From JAICYJ01 sp035695105 (GTDB taxonomy: Bacteria; Actinomycetota; Thermoleophilia; Gaiellales; JAICJC01): a stretch of 45,779 nt of DNA. Below the pieces are notes generated by a model. It was given only the letters and a program-made list of their open reading frames with translations. It had not been told where the DNA came from and did not search any database. A program made the position numbers and the translations under genes. The DNA is taken from assembly GCA_035695105.1 (NCBI GenBank), contig DASSEV010000054.1:1-45779 (forward strand), written 5' to 3'. This document shows positions 1 through 7,343 of this stretch, piece by piece (the stretch's first letter is position 1; each line of letters begins with the position of its first letter).

Positions 1-254
1 GCGGCCGCGAGCACCTCGGTGCCGGTGCCGCCCAGCTGGGAGGCGATCAGCACCGCCGCGGCGCCCTTCGCGATGTCGAGCAGGAGCGCCGGCACGCCGA
101 CCCGGGGGCCGAGCACGCGGATGGCGTTCGTGCCGCCGATGTTGCCGCTGCCCTGCGTGCGCAGGTCGACGCCCTTCAGACGCCCGGCCCAGTAGCCGAA
201 CGGGCAGGAGCCGAGCACGTATCCGATGGCGATCGCCAGCAACGCGTCGGTCAC
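1..254 (-). CDS. plsY: Glycerol-3-phosphate acyltransferase PlsY (partial)
   Basis: Only the N-terminal 84 or so residues are inside the window; the gene runs off the left edge. PlsY is the membrane acyltransferase that moves an acyl group from acyl-phosphate to glycerol-3-phosphate, the first step of phospholipid synthesis. The visible part starts with a hydrophobic helix and a G-S-C-P-F-G turn (about residues 15-20), then carries the family's conserved glycine-rich motif GSGNIGGTNAIR at residues 35-46. The GTG start at 254 shares the four bases GTGA with the stop of pgsA, so translation is probably coupled. Pairing with pgsA makes phospholipid synthesis the sense of this operon end. The active-site residues further downstream cannot be checked here. 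Confidence 0.9.
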   Translation of the reverse strand, partial: MTDALLAIAIGYVLGSCPFGYWAGRLKGVDLRTQGSGNIGGTNAIRVLGPRVGVPALLLDIAKGAAAVLIASQLGGTGTEVLAA

Positions 255-778
255 GCGGGGCTCCGGAGCAGGTCGCGCGCCGAGATGAAGTACTCCATGC
301 CCGACCAGATGGTGGCCGCCACCGCCACCGCGACCAGCACGGTGGTGACGGTGTGGGGCGGGTCGTCGACGATCAGGGCGATGATCGCGGCCACCTGCAC
401 GGTGGTCTTGATCTTGCCCCAGGGCGAGGCGGCGATGACGACGTGCTCGGCGGCGGCGATCAGCCGCAGGCCGGTCACGGCGAACTCGCGGGCGATGATC
501 ACCATCGCCACCCACGCGGCCACCCGGTCGAGCTCGACCAGCGAGATCAGCGCGGCCGAGATCAGGAGCTTGTCTGCAAGCGGATCGAGCAGCTTCCCGA
601 CCGTGGTCACCTGCCGGCGGGAGCGCGCGAGATATCCGTCGAGGGAGTCGCTGGCCGCGGCCAGGCTGAACACGACCACGGCGATCACATCGCCGTACTG
701 GATGTTGCCCAGAAGGGCAACCATGAACACGGGGATGAGCAGGATCCGGCCGAGCGAGATCCAGTTCGGGAGGCTCAC
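251..778 (-). CDS. pgsA: CDP-diacylglycerol--glycerol-3-phosphate 3-phosphatidyltransferase
   Basis: This 175-residue membrane enzyme makes phosphatidylglycerol-phosphate from CDP-diacylglycerol and glycerol-3-phosphate. The CDP-alcohol phosphatidyltransferase signature is complete: D44-x2-D47-G48-x2-A51-R52-x8-G61-x3-D65-x3-D69, where the aspartates bind the metal and CDP group. Several hydrophobic segments surround it and the length is normal for the family. The GTG start at 778 overlaps the tag stop on GTGA, and its own stop overlaps the plsY start on GTGA. Other CDP-alcohol transferases (cardiolipin synthase, PI synthase) share the motif. The LPNWISLGRI-type N-terminus and the plsY neighbour favour PgsA. 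Confidence 0.88.
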   Translation of the reverse strand: MSLPNWISLGRILLIPVFMVALLGNIQYGDVIAVVVFSLAAASDSLDGYLARSRRQVTTVGKLLDPLADKLLISAALISLVELDRVAAWVAMVIIAREFAVTGLRLIAAAEHVVIAASPWGKIKTTVQVAAIIALIVDDPPHTVTTVLVAVAVAATIWSGMEYFISARDLLRSPA

Positions 779-1401
779 GGGCGCAACCCTACCCTGGGGC
801 TCGCCTCATGGCGCTCCCGCTCCACATCGTCGCGCACGCAGCACCCGGCGAGGTGGTCGTTGACCACGCCGCACGCCTGCATCGTGGAGTAGACCGTCGT
901 CGGCCCGACGAACCGGAAGCCGCGGCGCTTCAGCTCGCGCGCGAGCGTGCGTGACTCCGGCGTCTCGGCGGCGATCTCGCCCGGCTCGGGCGCGCGGGCC
1001 GGCGCCGCCGGCGCGTGCGACCAGACCAGCTCCGCGAGCGATTCACCCGCGTCCTCCATCGCCGAGGCGGCGACGGCGTTCGCGATCGCGGCGTCGATCT
1101 TCGCCCGGTTGCGGACGATGCCGGCGTCCGCCATCAGCCTCGCCCGGTCGCCGTCGTCGAACCGTGCGACGCGACGGACCTCGAACCCGGCGAATGCCGA
1201 CCGGAAGTTCTCCCGTTTGCGCAGGATCGTCAGCCAGGACAGCCCCGACTGGAACGCCTCGAGGGTGAGGCGCTCATACATCCCACGGTCGTCTCGCACC
1301 GGGCGGCCCCACTCGCCGTCGTGGTACTCGAGGTAGTCGGGCGCCGAGACGCCCCACCAGCAGCGGGGCCGGCCGTCGGGACCGGGTGCGATCCCGGTCA
1401 A
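775..1401 (-). CDS. tag: DNA-3-methyladenine glycosylase I
   Basis: Base-excision repair enzyme that removes 3-methyladenine from alkylated DNA. From a TTG start at 1401 the protein has 208 residues. The zinc ligands of the family are visible: C14, H27 in the EYHDGEWG block, and the H and C of the C-terminal VNDHLAGCC block. The catalytic glutamate sits in LEAFQSGLSW (E48), and the RGFRFVGPTTVYSTMQACG segment is typical. The TTG start is chosen because it shares TTGA with the stop of the preceding SIS gene, matching the other four-base overlaps of this operon. The open frame extends further upstream but that part is the shadow of the SIS gene. Placement between sugar genes and pgsA looks like operon convenience rather than shared function. 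Confidence 0.9.
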   Translation of the reverse strand: MTGIAPGPDGRPRCWWGVSAPDYLEYHDGEWGRPVRDDRGMYERLTLEAFQSGLSWLTILRKRENFRSAFAGFEVRRVARFDDGDRARLMADAGIVRNRAKIDAAIANAVAASAMEDAGESLAELVWSHAPAAPARAPEPGEIAAETPESRTLARELKRRGFRFVGPTTVYSTMQACGVVNDHLAGCCVRDDVERERHEASPRVGLRP

Positions 1402-2333
1402 ATCGGATGCCTCCGCCACAGCTCGGCGGCAAGCAGCTCGGCGACGACCGTGCCGGCGATGGAGGCGACGACCGGGTCGTCCGCTCCCGGAAACGCGACC
1501 GCCCCGGTCGAACCGGCCACCGGCGCGCCGATGCTGATCAGCTCGAAGTCCCGCTCCGAGCGCCACCCGGCCACCTCCCCGTCGTAGGGCGAACCGCTGT
1601 GCAGGAGCAGCATGTAGGAGGGCCGCTTGGTCAGGTACACGTCGACGTGCAGCCAGTCGCCGGTCTCGCACGCGTCGGCGACGATCCTCGGGCCCTCGCG
1701 CAGCATCAGCGCCGACTGCTCGGCGGTGCCGATCCGCTCGGCGGGCGCCGCCACCCACACCCCACGCGCCTCCTCGGCGAGCGCGGCGAGGTCGTCGAGC
1801 CAGACGCGCCGCTCCTCGATCACGCTCTGCACCGCGTCCGCGGCACGGCGGACGCGGTCGGCGGCGACGCCCCGCATCAGTGCCAGCACCGCCTGCGTGC
1901 ACGCGAAGCTGCGGCAGGCGACGCCGCCCTTCTCGGGGCCTGCCAGGACGTCGACCGACATGTCGGCGAGCGCCGACAGCTCGCCGAGCGGGGCGTTGGT
2001 CACGGCGACCACCGTGCTTCGCCGGCGGTGGCGGCGCAGCGCGGCCACCGTCTCGGCCGACGAGCCGGAGGCGGAGATCGCGACGCAGACCGTGCCCTGA
2101 GAGGGCGGCTGGGGCAGGCCCGTCGAGGCCAGCTCCGCGTGGGCGTCGACGCCGCGCGAGCGCAGGTCAGCGACCGCCGTGAGGGCCGCGAAGCGTGAGC
2201 TGCCCATGCCGATGAACAGCACCCGCGGGCGGTCGAGCAGGCGCTCGAGGCGCGCCGCGCCGTGATGCTCCGCCACGCGACGCAGCGCGTCCGGCTCGGC
2301 CAGGATGTCGGCGAGGAACCCCTCGGCGTTCAC
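1398..2333 (-). CDS. SIS-domain sugar isomerase/deaminase-like protein
   Basis: A 311-residue protein with two sugar-isomerase (SIS) domains, like the isomerase half of GlmS and the AgaS/FrlB group, which act on phosphorylated ketoses and amino sugars. Visible motifs are FIGMGSSRFAA (about residue 37) and the phosphosugar loop AISASGSSAET (about 83-93). A second SIS half contains LMLREGPRIVADACETGDWLH, which aligns with the GlmS catalytic Glu/His region. There is no N-terminal glutaminase domain. The GTG start at 2333 shares GTGA with the stop of the upstream kinase gene. Together with that kinase it suggests an amino-sugar module in which the kinase makes a hexosamine-6-phosphate and this enzyme isomerises or deaminates it. 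Substrate is inferred, not shown. Confidence 0.75.
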   Translation of the reverse strand: MNAEGFLADILAEPDALRRVAEHHGAARLERLLDRPRVLFIGMGSSRFAALTAVADLRSRGVDAHAELASTGLPQPPSQGTVCVAISASGSSAETVAALRRHRRRSTVVAVTNAPLGELSALADMSVDVLAGPEKGGVACRSFACTQAVLALMRGVAADRVRRAADAVQSVIEERRVWLDDLAALAEEARGVWVAAPAERIGTAEQSALMLREGPRIVADACETGDWLHVDVYLTKRPSYMLLLHSGSPYDGEVAGWRSERDFELISIGAPVAGSTGAVAFPGADDPVVASIAGTVVAELLAAELWRRHPI

Positions 2334-3544
2334 TCCGCGCGCGCCCCCATCAGCCAGCGCATGCCTCCGACGGCGGCGTACATCCACTCGGGGAGGAAGG
2401 TGGCCGCATAGATGAACTCGTAGGTCTCCTTCTCCATCTCCAGCGCGCGCAGCAGGCGGGCGTCGTGATCGCCGTAGGTGTCGAGGAACGCCTCGCGAGC
2501 GTCGACGATCCAGCGCTCGATGTCGCGCGTGCGGCCGGGCATCAGATCGCGGTCGACATGACGCGCGAGGTGGTCGAACGAGCGGAGCATCGCGGCGACG
2601 TCACGCAGCGGCGTGCCGAGCGCGCTTCGCTCGGCGAGGCCCTTCGTCGGCTCACCCTCGAAGTCGACGACGCGGAGGCCGTCGGCCGATCGCAGGATCT
2701 GGCCGATGTGGTAGTCGCCGTGGACGCGGGTGAGCAGCGGCGGCTCCGCGGGCCGGAGCGCCTCGAACTCCTCGCGCAGCCGTGGCGCGTAGCCGGCCAG
2801 CTCGTGGCCTGCATCGCCGCCGACCAGCTCGAGCGCCGTGTCCAGCTGGTGCCCCGCTGACCGCGTCCATCCCTCGACCTCCTCTGGGGTGGCCGGCCGG
2901 GAGGCCATCTGCGCCAGCGCGGCGTGCAGCGTCGCGGTGTTCGCACCCAGGCGCCCGATGTCGGCGACGTCGCCCTCCTGCACCGCCCGCGCCGCCCACG
3001 TCCAGCCGTCCTCGGCGCCGGACACGTAGGCCTGCAGCAGCGCGATCGCGTGGCCGCGCCAGCGGACGCAGCCGGCATAGGCCGGCACGAACGCCACGCT
3101 CGCCTGCTCGGTCAGGTAGCGGCCGATCTCGATGTCCGGGTGCGAGCCGCGCTCGAGCCGCCGGTACAGCTTGAGTGCGAGGCGCTCGCCGATCACGAGC
3201 GTGGTGTTCGACTGGTCGAGCCCGATCGGCCGCTGGACGGGCTCGCGAGGCAGAAGGCCGGGCAGCACGACGCCCGGCTCGAACGACCAGTCGCCGGCGG
3301 TGCGGCCGTGGACGATTGCGTCGAGCACCGGGGGGGCGAGCCGGTCCTCGCCGGTCAGGAACAGGTAGCGCTCGGGCGGGCGCAGCTCGGCCTCGACGCG
3401 CAGCACGTGCAGGGCCGCGCCCCCGTCCAGCTCCAGGCGGTCCTCCTCCTCCACGCCGGCGATGCGGGCGCCCTTCCCGCCGTACCATCGAGCGGCCGCG
3501 ATCTCGGCCGCCAGCGCGGCGGGCTCAGGAAGCGAGACGCTCAA
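2330..3544 (-). CDS. Maltokinase-fold sugar kinase (maltokinase/glucosamine kinase family)
   Basis: 404 residues. The C-terminal aminoglycoside-phosphotransferase-like lobe has the catalytic loop VHGDYHIGQIL (about residue 272) and the metal-binding DFEGEP (about 293), followed by LAERSALGTPLRDVAAMLRS. This is the pattern of actinobacterial maltokinases and of the related glucosamine kinases. The N-terminal lobe has the ARWYGGKGA entry typical of the family. No trehalose synthase or GlgE gene is adjacent, as would be expected for maltokinase. Instead an SIS sugar isomerase follows with a GTGA overlap, so an amino-sugar substrate is the better guess. The TTG start at 3544 lies 20 bases inside the upstream glycosyltransferase gene and has no clear ribosome-binding site, so the start is less certain than the function class. 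Confidence 0.75.
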   Translation of the reverse strand: MSVSLPEPAALAAEIAAARWYGGKGARIAGVEEEDRLELDGGAALHVLRVEAELRPPERYLFLTGEDRLAPPVLDAIVHGRTAGDWSFEPGVVLPGLLPREPVQRPIGLDQSNTTLVIGERLALKLYRRLERGSHPDIEIGRYLTEQASVAFVPAYAGCVRWRGHAIALLQAYVSGAEDGWTWAARAVQEGDVADIGRLGANTATLHAALAQMASRPATPEEVEGWTRSAGHQLDTALELVGGDAGHELAGYAPRLREEFEALRPAEPPLLTRVHGDYHIGQILRSADGLRVVDFEGEPTKGLAERSALGTPLRDVAAMLRSFDHLARHVDRDLMPGRTRDIERWIVDAREAFLDTYGDHDARLLRALEMEKETYEFIYAATFLPEWMYAAVGGMRWLMGARAE

Positions 3545-4799
3545 TCAGCCCGGCCGCTGCGGCGGTGCCCGGATTCGCCTGCAGGCGACGCGCCGTCCCG
3601 GCCATGCGGCCGTGGAGCGACCGGTCGGCCAGCAGCCGGTCGATCGCGCCGGTCAGCTGCTCCGGCTCGAAGGTGTAGGTCGGCAGCCGCACGCCGAACC
3701 CGGTCTCGTCAACGCGCTGGGCGTTGTCGTACTGATCCCAGAACACCGGCATGGCGATCATCGGCTTGCCGTGGTGGAAGCACTCGGTGGTGGTGTTGTT
3801 GCCGCCGTGGGTGATGACCAGGTCGACCATCGGCAGGATCGCCGGCTGCGGCAGGAACTCCTCGCCCCACATGTTGGGGGCCAGCTCGTACTGGTCGTGC
3901 TGCGGACCCTTCGAGACGATGAACCGGTGCGGCGTCTGGCCCAGCACCTCGACCAGGCGCTCCATCAGCGCGACGTCGGCCGACGCCAGCGAGCCGAGCG
4001 ACAGGTAGATGAGCGCGCCGTCGCCGTGGCGGAGCTGGTCGGGGAGCTCGAACACGTTGTCACTGGCGCGAACGCACGACTCCAGGCGATGCCACGAGCC
4101 GTCCAGCGGCAGCGGCCGGCGGTAGTCGATCTCCTCCGGATACACGTACAGGTTGAGGTCGGCCGTGTGGATGAACTCGAGGTCATCCAGGGGCGGGGCG
4201 CCCTGCTCCTGCACCCACGCATTGAACGACTCCCACATCTCACGGTGGGTGCGGTCGTACTCGGCCGTGAACTCGTCCCAGCCGCTCCGGTCGGCCACCG
4301 GGTAGCCGGAGAAGGCGGGCGGAAGCCCGGCGTCCTTGATCTCGAGCGGGTTGCAGGAGACGATGCGCACCCAGGGCGCGTCAGCGGTGACAACAGCGGG
4401 GAAGGCCGGGACGTTGTCCTCAACGATCACGTCGGGGCGAAGCTCGGCGAAGATCTCGCGGAGGCGCGGTTCGACGTAGCGGGAGCCGTCGAGCAGGGCT
4501 TGCCAGGTCGGCCGGATGAACTCGCCGAGCTGCTCGATGGTGGGCTTGCGGAAGACCGGAGCGGTGTCGCGGATGAAGTCCTTCCAGAACTGGCCCGGCG
4601 CCTCCTCCACTTCCGGAGGCGGGCCCAGGCGCATGAGGCGCTCCTCGAACCCGCGCGCCTCCAGCGCGCCGGCGAAGGACTCCTCGACGATGAAGACGAC
4701 CCGATGCCCGCGCGCCTTCAGCTGCTCGCCGATGCCGACGCAGTTGTTGGTCGGGCCGAACGCACCCTCGGGAAAGAACACCACGGTCTTACCGCTCAC
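3525..4799 (-). CDS. GT1-family glycosyltransferase (MGT/UGT type)
   Basis: A 424-residue GT-B fold enzyme of family GT1, which transfers a sugar from a nucleotide donor to a small hydrophobic acceptor. Visible are the N-terminal acceptor-domain start (VVFFPEGAFGPTN) and the donor-site motif LVITHGGNNTTTECFHHGKPMI (about residues 328-349). The H and the following G and N/D-Q residues (PVFWDQYDNA) match the PSPG-like donor-binding region of macrolide and UDP glycosyltransferases. The GTG start at 4799 follows a good ribosome-binding site (GAGGGGAG, about 5 nt away). It is the first gene of the six-gene operon; the acceptor is unknown. A macrolide-inactivating role is possible from family membership but nothing here shows it. 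Confidence 0.82.
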   Translation of the reverse strand: MSGKTVVFFPEGAFGPTNNCVGIGEQLKARGHRVVFIVEESFAGALEARGFEERLMRLGPPPEVEEAPGQFWKDFIRDTAPVFRKPTIEQLGEFIRPTWQALLDGSRYVEPRLREIFAELRPDVIVEDNVPAFPAVVTADAPWVRIVSCNPLEIKDAGLPPAFSGYPVADRSGWDEFTAEYDRTHREMWESFNAWVQEQGAPPLDDLEFIHTADLNLYVYPEEIDYRRPLPLDGSWHRLESCVRASDNVFELPDQLRHGDGALIYLSLGSLASADVALMERLVEVLGQTPHRFIVSKGPQHDQYELAPNMWGEEFLPQPAILPMVDLVITHGGNNTTTECFHHGKPMIAMPVFWDQYDNAQRVDETGFGVRLPTYTFEPEQLTGAIDRLLADRSLHGRMAGTARRLQANPGTAAAAGLIERLAS

Positions 4800-4828
4800 G
4801 TCGCTCCCCTCGTCGCGGCGCGCGACGG

Positions 4829-4855
4829 CCGGCCGAGGCGTCGCGCCCCGGCCGG
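4829..4855 (-). terminator. Hairpin terminator candidate downstream of sodA
   Basis: A near-perfect 12-bp stem (CCGGCCG and GGCG paired with their complements, one G-U pair, loop CGA) lies between the sodA stop and the glycosyltransferase ribosome-binding site. There is no U-tract, as is common in high-GC actinobacteria. It would separate sodA from the downstream six-gene operon. Confidence 0.5.
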
Positions 4856-4886
4856 TCGCACTGCGCGAATGGCTGGTTCAGGCGGC

Positions 4887-5510
<624 letters not shown>

Positions 5511-5543
5511 GTCACTCACTCCTTCGTTCCGATACCGGCTGGG

Positions 5544-5550
5544 TAGCATA
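5544..5550. promoter_or_regulatory. Symmetric -10 element shared by sodA and the divergent dehydrogenase gene
   Basis: The heptamer TAGCATA reads as a TANNNT -10 hexamer on both strands (TAGCAT forward, TATGCT reverse). Forward it sits 8 nt before the ATG at 5558, giving a nearly leaderless transcript. Reverse it gives a short sodA leader with a ribosome-binding site. Confidence 0.45.
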
Positions 5551-5557
5551 CTCGCCG

Positions 5558-6364
5558 ATGGCAGCCTCCCGAGTCGCATTCCTGGGCCTCGGCGCGATGG
5601 GAAGCCGCATGGCGCGCCGCCTGCTGCAGCAGGGCGTGGAGGTGACCGTGTGGAACCGGACGCCCGAGCGGGCGGAGGGGTTTCCGGCGATCGCGGCGAC
5701 GCCCGAGCGGGCGGCCGAGGGCGCCGGCGCGGCGATCGTGATGGTCGCCGACGGCGAGGCGGTGGACGAGGTCACTGCCGGGCTGCCTCGGGAGCTGCCG
5801 GTGATCGACATGTCGACCAGCGGGCCGGACTGCGCGCTTCGGCTGGACGAGCGGTTCGACGCTGTATGCGACGCGCCGGTGGGCGGCAGCCTGAGCGAGG
5901 CGGAGTCCGGGACGCTCGCGATCTATGCGGGCGGGGAGGATGACGTGGTCGACCGGGCGGAGCCGCTGCTCGCGAAGATGGGGACGGTGTTCCGGACGGG
6001 GCCGTTGGGGAGCGGCCAGGCGATCAAGCTGGCCGGGAACATGCTGATGCTGGCGAACACGGCGGCGCTGGCCGAGGTGCTGAAGATGGTGGATGACAAC
6101 GGCATCGATCCCGACCTGGCGCTGGAAGCGCTCGCGGCAGGCCCGGGGGCGTCGCGGGCGATCACGCACAAGGGCCCCGTGATGGTGAGCGGCGAGTTCG
6201 GCCCGCCGGCCCGGTTCACGCTCGCGCTCGCAGCCAAGGACGCGGAGCTGGCGAAGCAGATGATGGGTACGCCGACCTCGCGGCTGGTCGCCCAGACCTA
6301 CCGCCGGGCCCTCGAGATGGGTCTGGGCGAAATGGACTACAGCGCGGTGGCGGCGCTCCCGTGA
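5558..6364 (+). CDS. NAD(P)-binding beta-hydroxyacid dehydrogenase family protein
   Basis: 268 residues of the 3-hydroxyisobutyrate dehydrogenase/6-phosphogluconate dehydrogenase-like family, which oxidise short beta-hydroxyacids or reduce small aldehydes such as succinic semialdehyde. The Rossmann motif FLGLGAMGSRMA is at residues 8-19 and NRT at about 34-36 suggests NADP preference. The substrate-binding block DAPVGGS is at about 108. The catalytic lysine is in GSGQAIKLAGN (about residues 149-159, G-x3-K-x3-N). The C-terminal all-helical domain is present but slightly short. No ribosome-binding site precedes the ATG. The stop shares GTGA with the start of the next gene, so the two dehydrogenases are co-translated. 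The physiological substrate is not evident. Confidence 0.85.
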   Translation: MAASRVAFLGLGAMGSRMARRLLQQGVEVTVWNRTPERAEGFPAIAATPERAAEGAGAAIVMVADGEAVDEVTAGLPRELPVIDMSTSGPDCALRLDERFDAVCDAPVGGSLSEAESGTLAIYAGGEDDVVDRAEPLLAKMGTVFRTGPLGSGQAIKLAGNMLMLANTAALAEVLKMVDDNGIDPDLALEALAAGPGASRAITHKGPVMVSGEFGPPARFTLALAAKDAELAKQMMGTPTSRLVAQTYRRALEMGLGEMDYSAVAALP

Positions 6365-7089
6365 GGCTCGAGGGGGCACGGGTGCTGGTCGCCGGCGGGG
6401 CGCACCGGGTCGGCCGGGCGGTGGCACTCGACCTGGCAGCCGGGGGCGCCTCGGTCGCGATCAGCTACCACAGCTCCGCCGACCAGGCGCGGATGACGGG
6501 CGACGAGATCGCGGCGCTCGGAGTTCGGTCGGCCGTGCTCCAGGCCGACGCCACCCAGCCGGAGCAGATGCGCCAGCTCGTGGGCGAGGCGGCGGACGCG
6601 CTGGGCGGGCTCGACGTGTACGTGCACGCACCGTCGGGCGGGTTCGTCCCGACCGACCCGGCGGCCGTCGACGAGGCGCTCTGGGATTGGGCGGTGGATA
6701 CGACCGCGAAGGGGTTCATGTTCGGCGCGCAGGCCGCCCACGCCGCGATGCGGGAAAGCGAGGGAGGCGGCGTCATCGTCGCCATCACCGACGTGGCCGG
6801 CGTCCAGCCGTGGCCGAAGTTCGCGCCGCACGGCGCAGCGAAGGCGGCACAGATGTATCTCGTCAAGGCGCTCGCCGCGGCGTGGGGACGCGACGGCGTG
6901 CGGGTCTGCGGCGTAGCGCCCGGGCCGGTGCTGATGCCGGCGGGCGTGTCGGGCGACAGCGAGGAGACGGCGCTGGGCAGGCTGGGCGACCCGGCCGACG
7001 TGGCGCTCGCGATCCGCTACTGCATCGAAGCGGACTTCTTTACCGGCCAGAGCCTGATCATCGACGGCGGCCGCGTGCTGCGACCCTGA
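6361..7089 (+). CDS. Pteridine-reductase-like SDR with altered active site
   Basis: 242-residue short-chain dehydrogenase/reductase. The cofactor motif AGGAHRVGRA (residues 11-20) with an Arg after His suggests NADPH use and resembles pteridine reductases (PTR1/FolM). The usual catalytic serine position holds D144 (ITDVAG), as in PTR1 where an aspartate replaces Ser. The catalytic Tyr of YxxxK is H157, four residues before K161 (HGAAKAA). The C-terminal cap (FFTGQSLIIDGG) is normal. The GTG start overlaps the preceding stop on GTGA. The fold assignment is firm. Reductase activity is uncertain because the Tyr is replaced; whether His can act as the acid is inference. Proximity of thyX, whose pathway uses folates, makes a pterin or folate role attractive but unproven. 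Confidence 0.8.
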   Translation: MRLEGARVLVAGGAHRVGRAVALDLAAGGASVAISYHSSADQARMTGDEIAALGVRSAVLQADATQPEQMRQLVGEAADALGGLDVYVHAPSGGFVPTDPAAVDEALWDWAVDTTAKGFMFGAQAAHAAMRESEGGGVIVAITDVAGVQPWPKFAPHGAAKAAQMYLVKALAAAWGRDGVRVCGVAPGPVLMPAGVSGDSEETALGRLGDPADVALAIRYCIEADFFTGQSLIIDGGRVLRP

Positions 7090-7127
7090 GCAGACCCGGC
7101 CGGGGGTCAATACCGCAAGTCGGCGAC

Positions 7128-7150
7128 CCAATTATTGGTGTCAAAGCCCC
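7128..7150. repeat. Short palindromic repeat, thyX upstream region, copy 1
   Basis: The perfect palindrome CCAATTATTGG is followed by TGTCAAAGCCC. The same string with one base changed recurs 98 bp downstream. It is strikingly AT-rich against the local composition and lies in the 254-bp gene-free stretch before thyX. CGTGAC follows about 55 bp on. Confidence 0.75.
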
Positions 7151-7225
7151 ACCGGACCGGCGATGCATGATTGGAACGCAATCGTGACAGGTCGGCGGCC
7201 TGGTTGAGCCGAGTTGGTTCCCGGG

Positions 7226-7248
7226 CCAATTATTGGAGTCAAAGCCCG
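7226..7248. repeat. Short palindromic repeat, thyX upstream region, copy 2
   Basis: Second copy of CCAATTATTGG, followed by AGTCAAAGCCC. It differs from copy 1 at a single position over 22 bases. ATCGTGAC follows, as in copy 1, so the whole unit rather than just the palindrome appears duplicated. Confidence 0.75.
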
Positions 7249-7269
7249 ACGGGGGCGTTTACCGGAATC

Positions 7270-7307
7270 GTGACGAGATCGGCACGGGTTGTGACGGATC
7301 CGTGACG
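7270..7307 (+). promoter_or_regulatory. Three phased GTGACG direct repeats before thyX
   Basis: GTGACG occurs at 7270, 7291 and 7302, spaced 21 and 11 bp, close to two and one helical turns, ending 24 bp before the thyX -10 hexamer. A related GTGACA is at 7184. The arrangement suits a DNA-binding regulator working from one face of the helix. The regulator is unknown. Confidence 0.4.
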
Positions 7308-7331
7308 CCGGGTGCCGACCGCGCGAGGGCG

Positions 7332-7337
7332 TATCCT
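7332..7337 (+). promoter_or_regulatory. thyX -10 element, leaderless type
   Basis: TATCCT lies exactly 6 nt before the ATG at 7344, which would place the transcription start on the start codon. No ribosome-binding site is present. A matching -35 is not obvious. Confidence 0.5.
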
Positions 7338-7343
7338 GCGATC

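Noticed and set aside
285..892. Plus-strand open frames over pgsA and tag
   Set aside because: Shadows of the minus-strand genes, with Arg/Asp/His-rich composition and no motifs.
3525..4799. Macrolide-inactivating glycosyltransferase
   Set aside because: Only family-level similarity supports it; the acceptor domain gives no specificity and the neighbours are not resistance genes.
7233..7343. A longer ThyX starting at 7233
   Set aside because: The extra N-terminus is translated repeat and GTGACG-array DNA, is not ThyX-like, and would run through the leaderless promoter at 7332.
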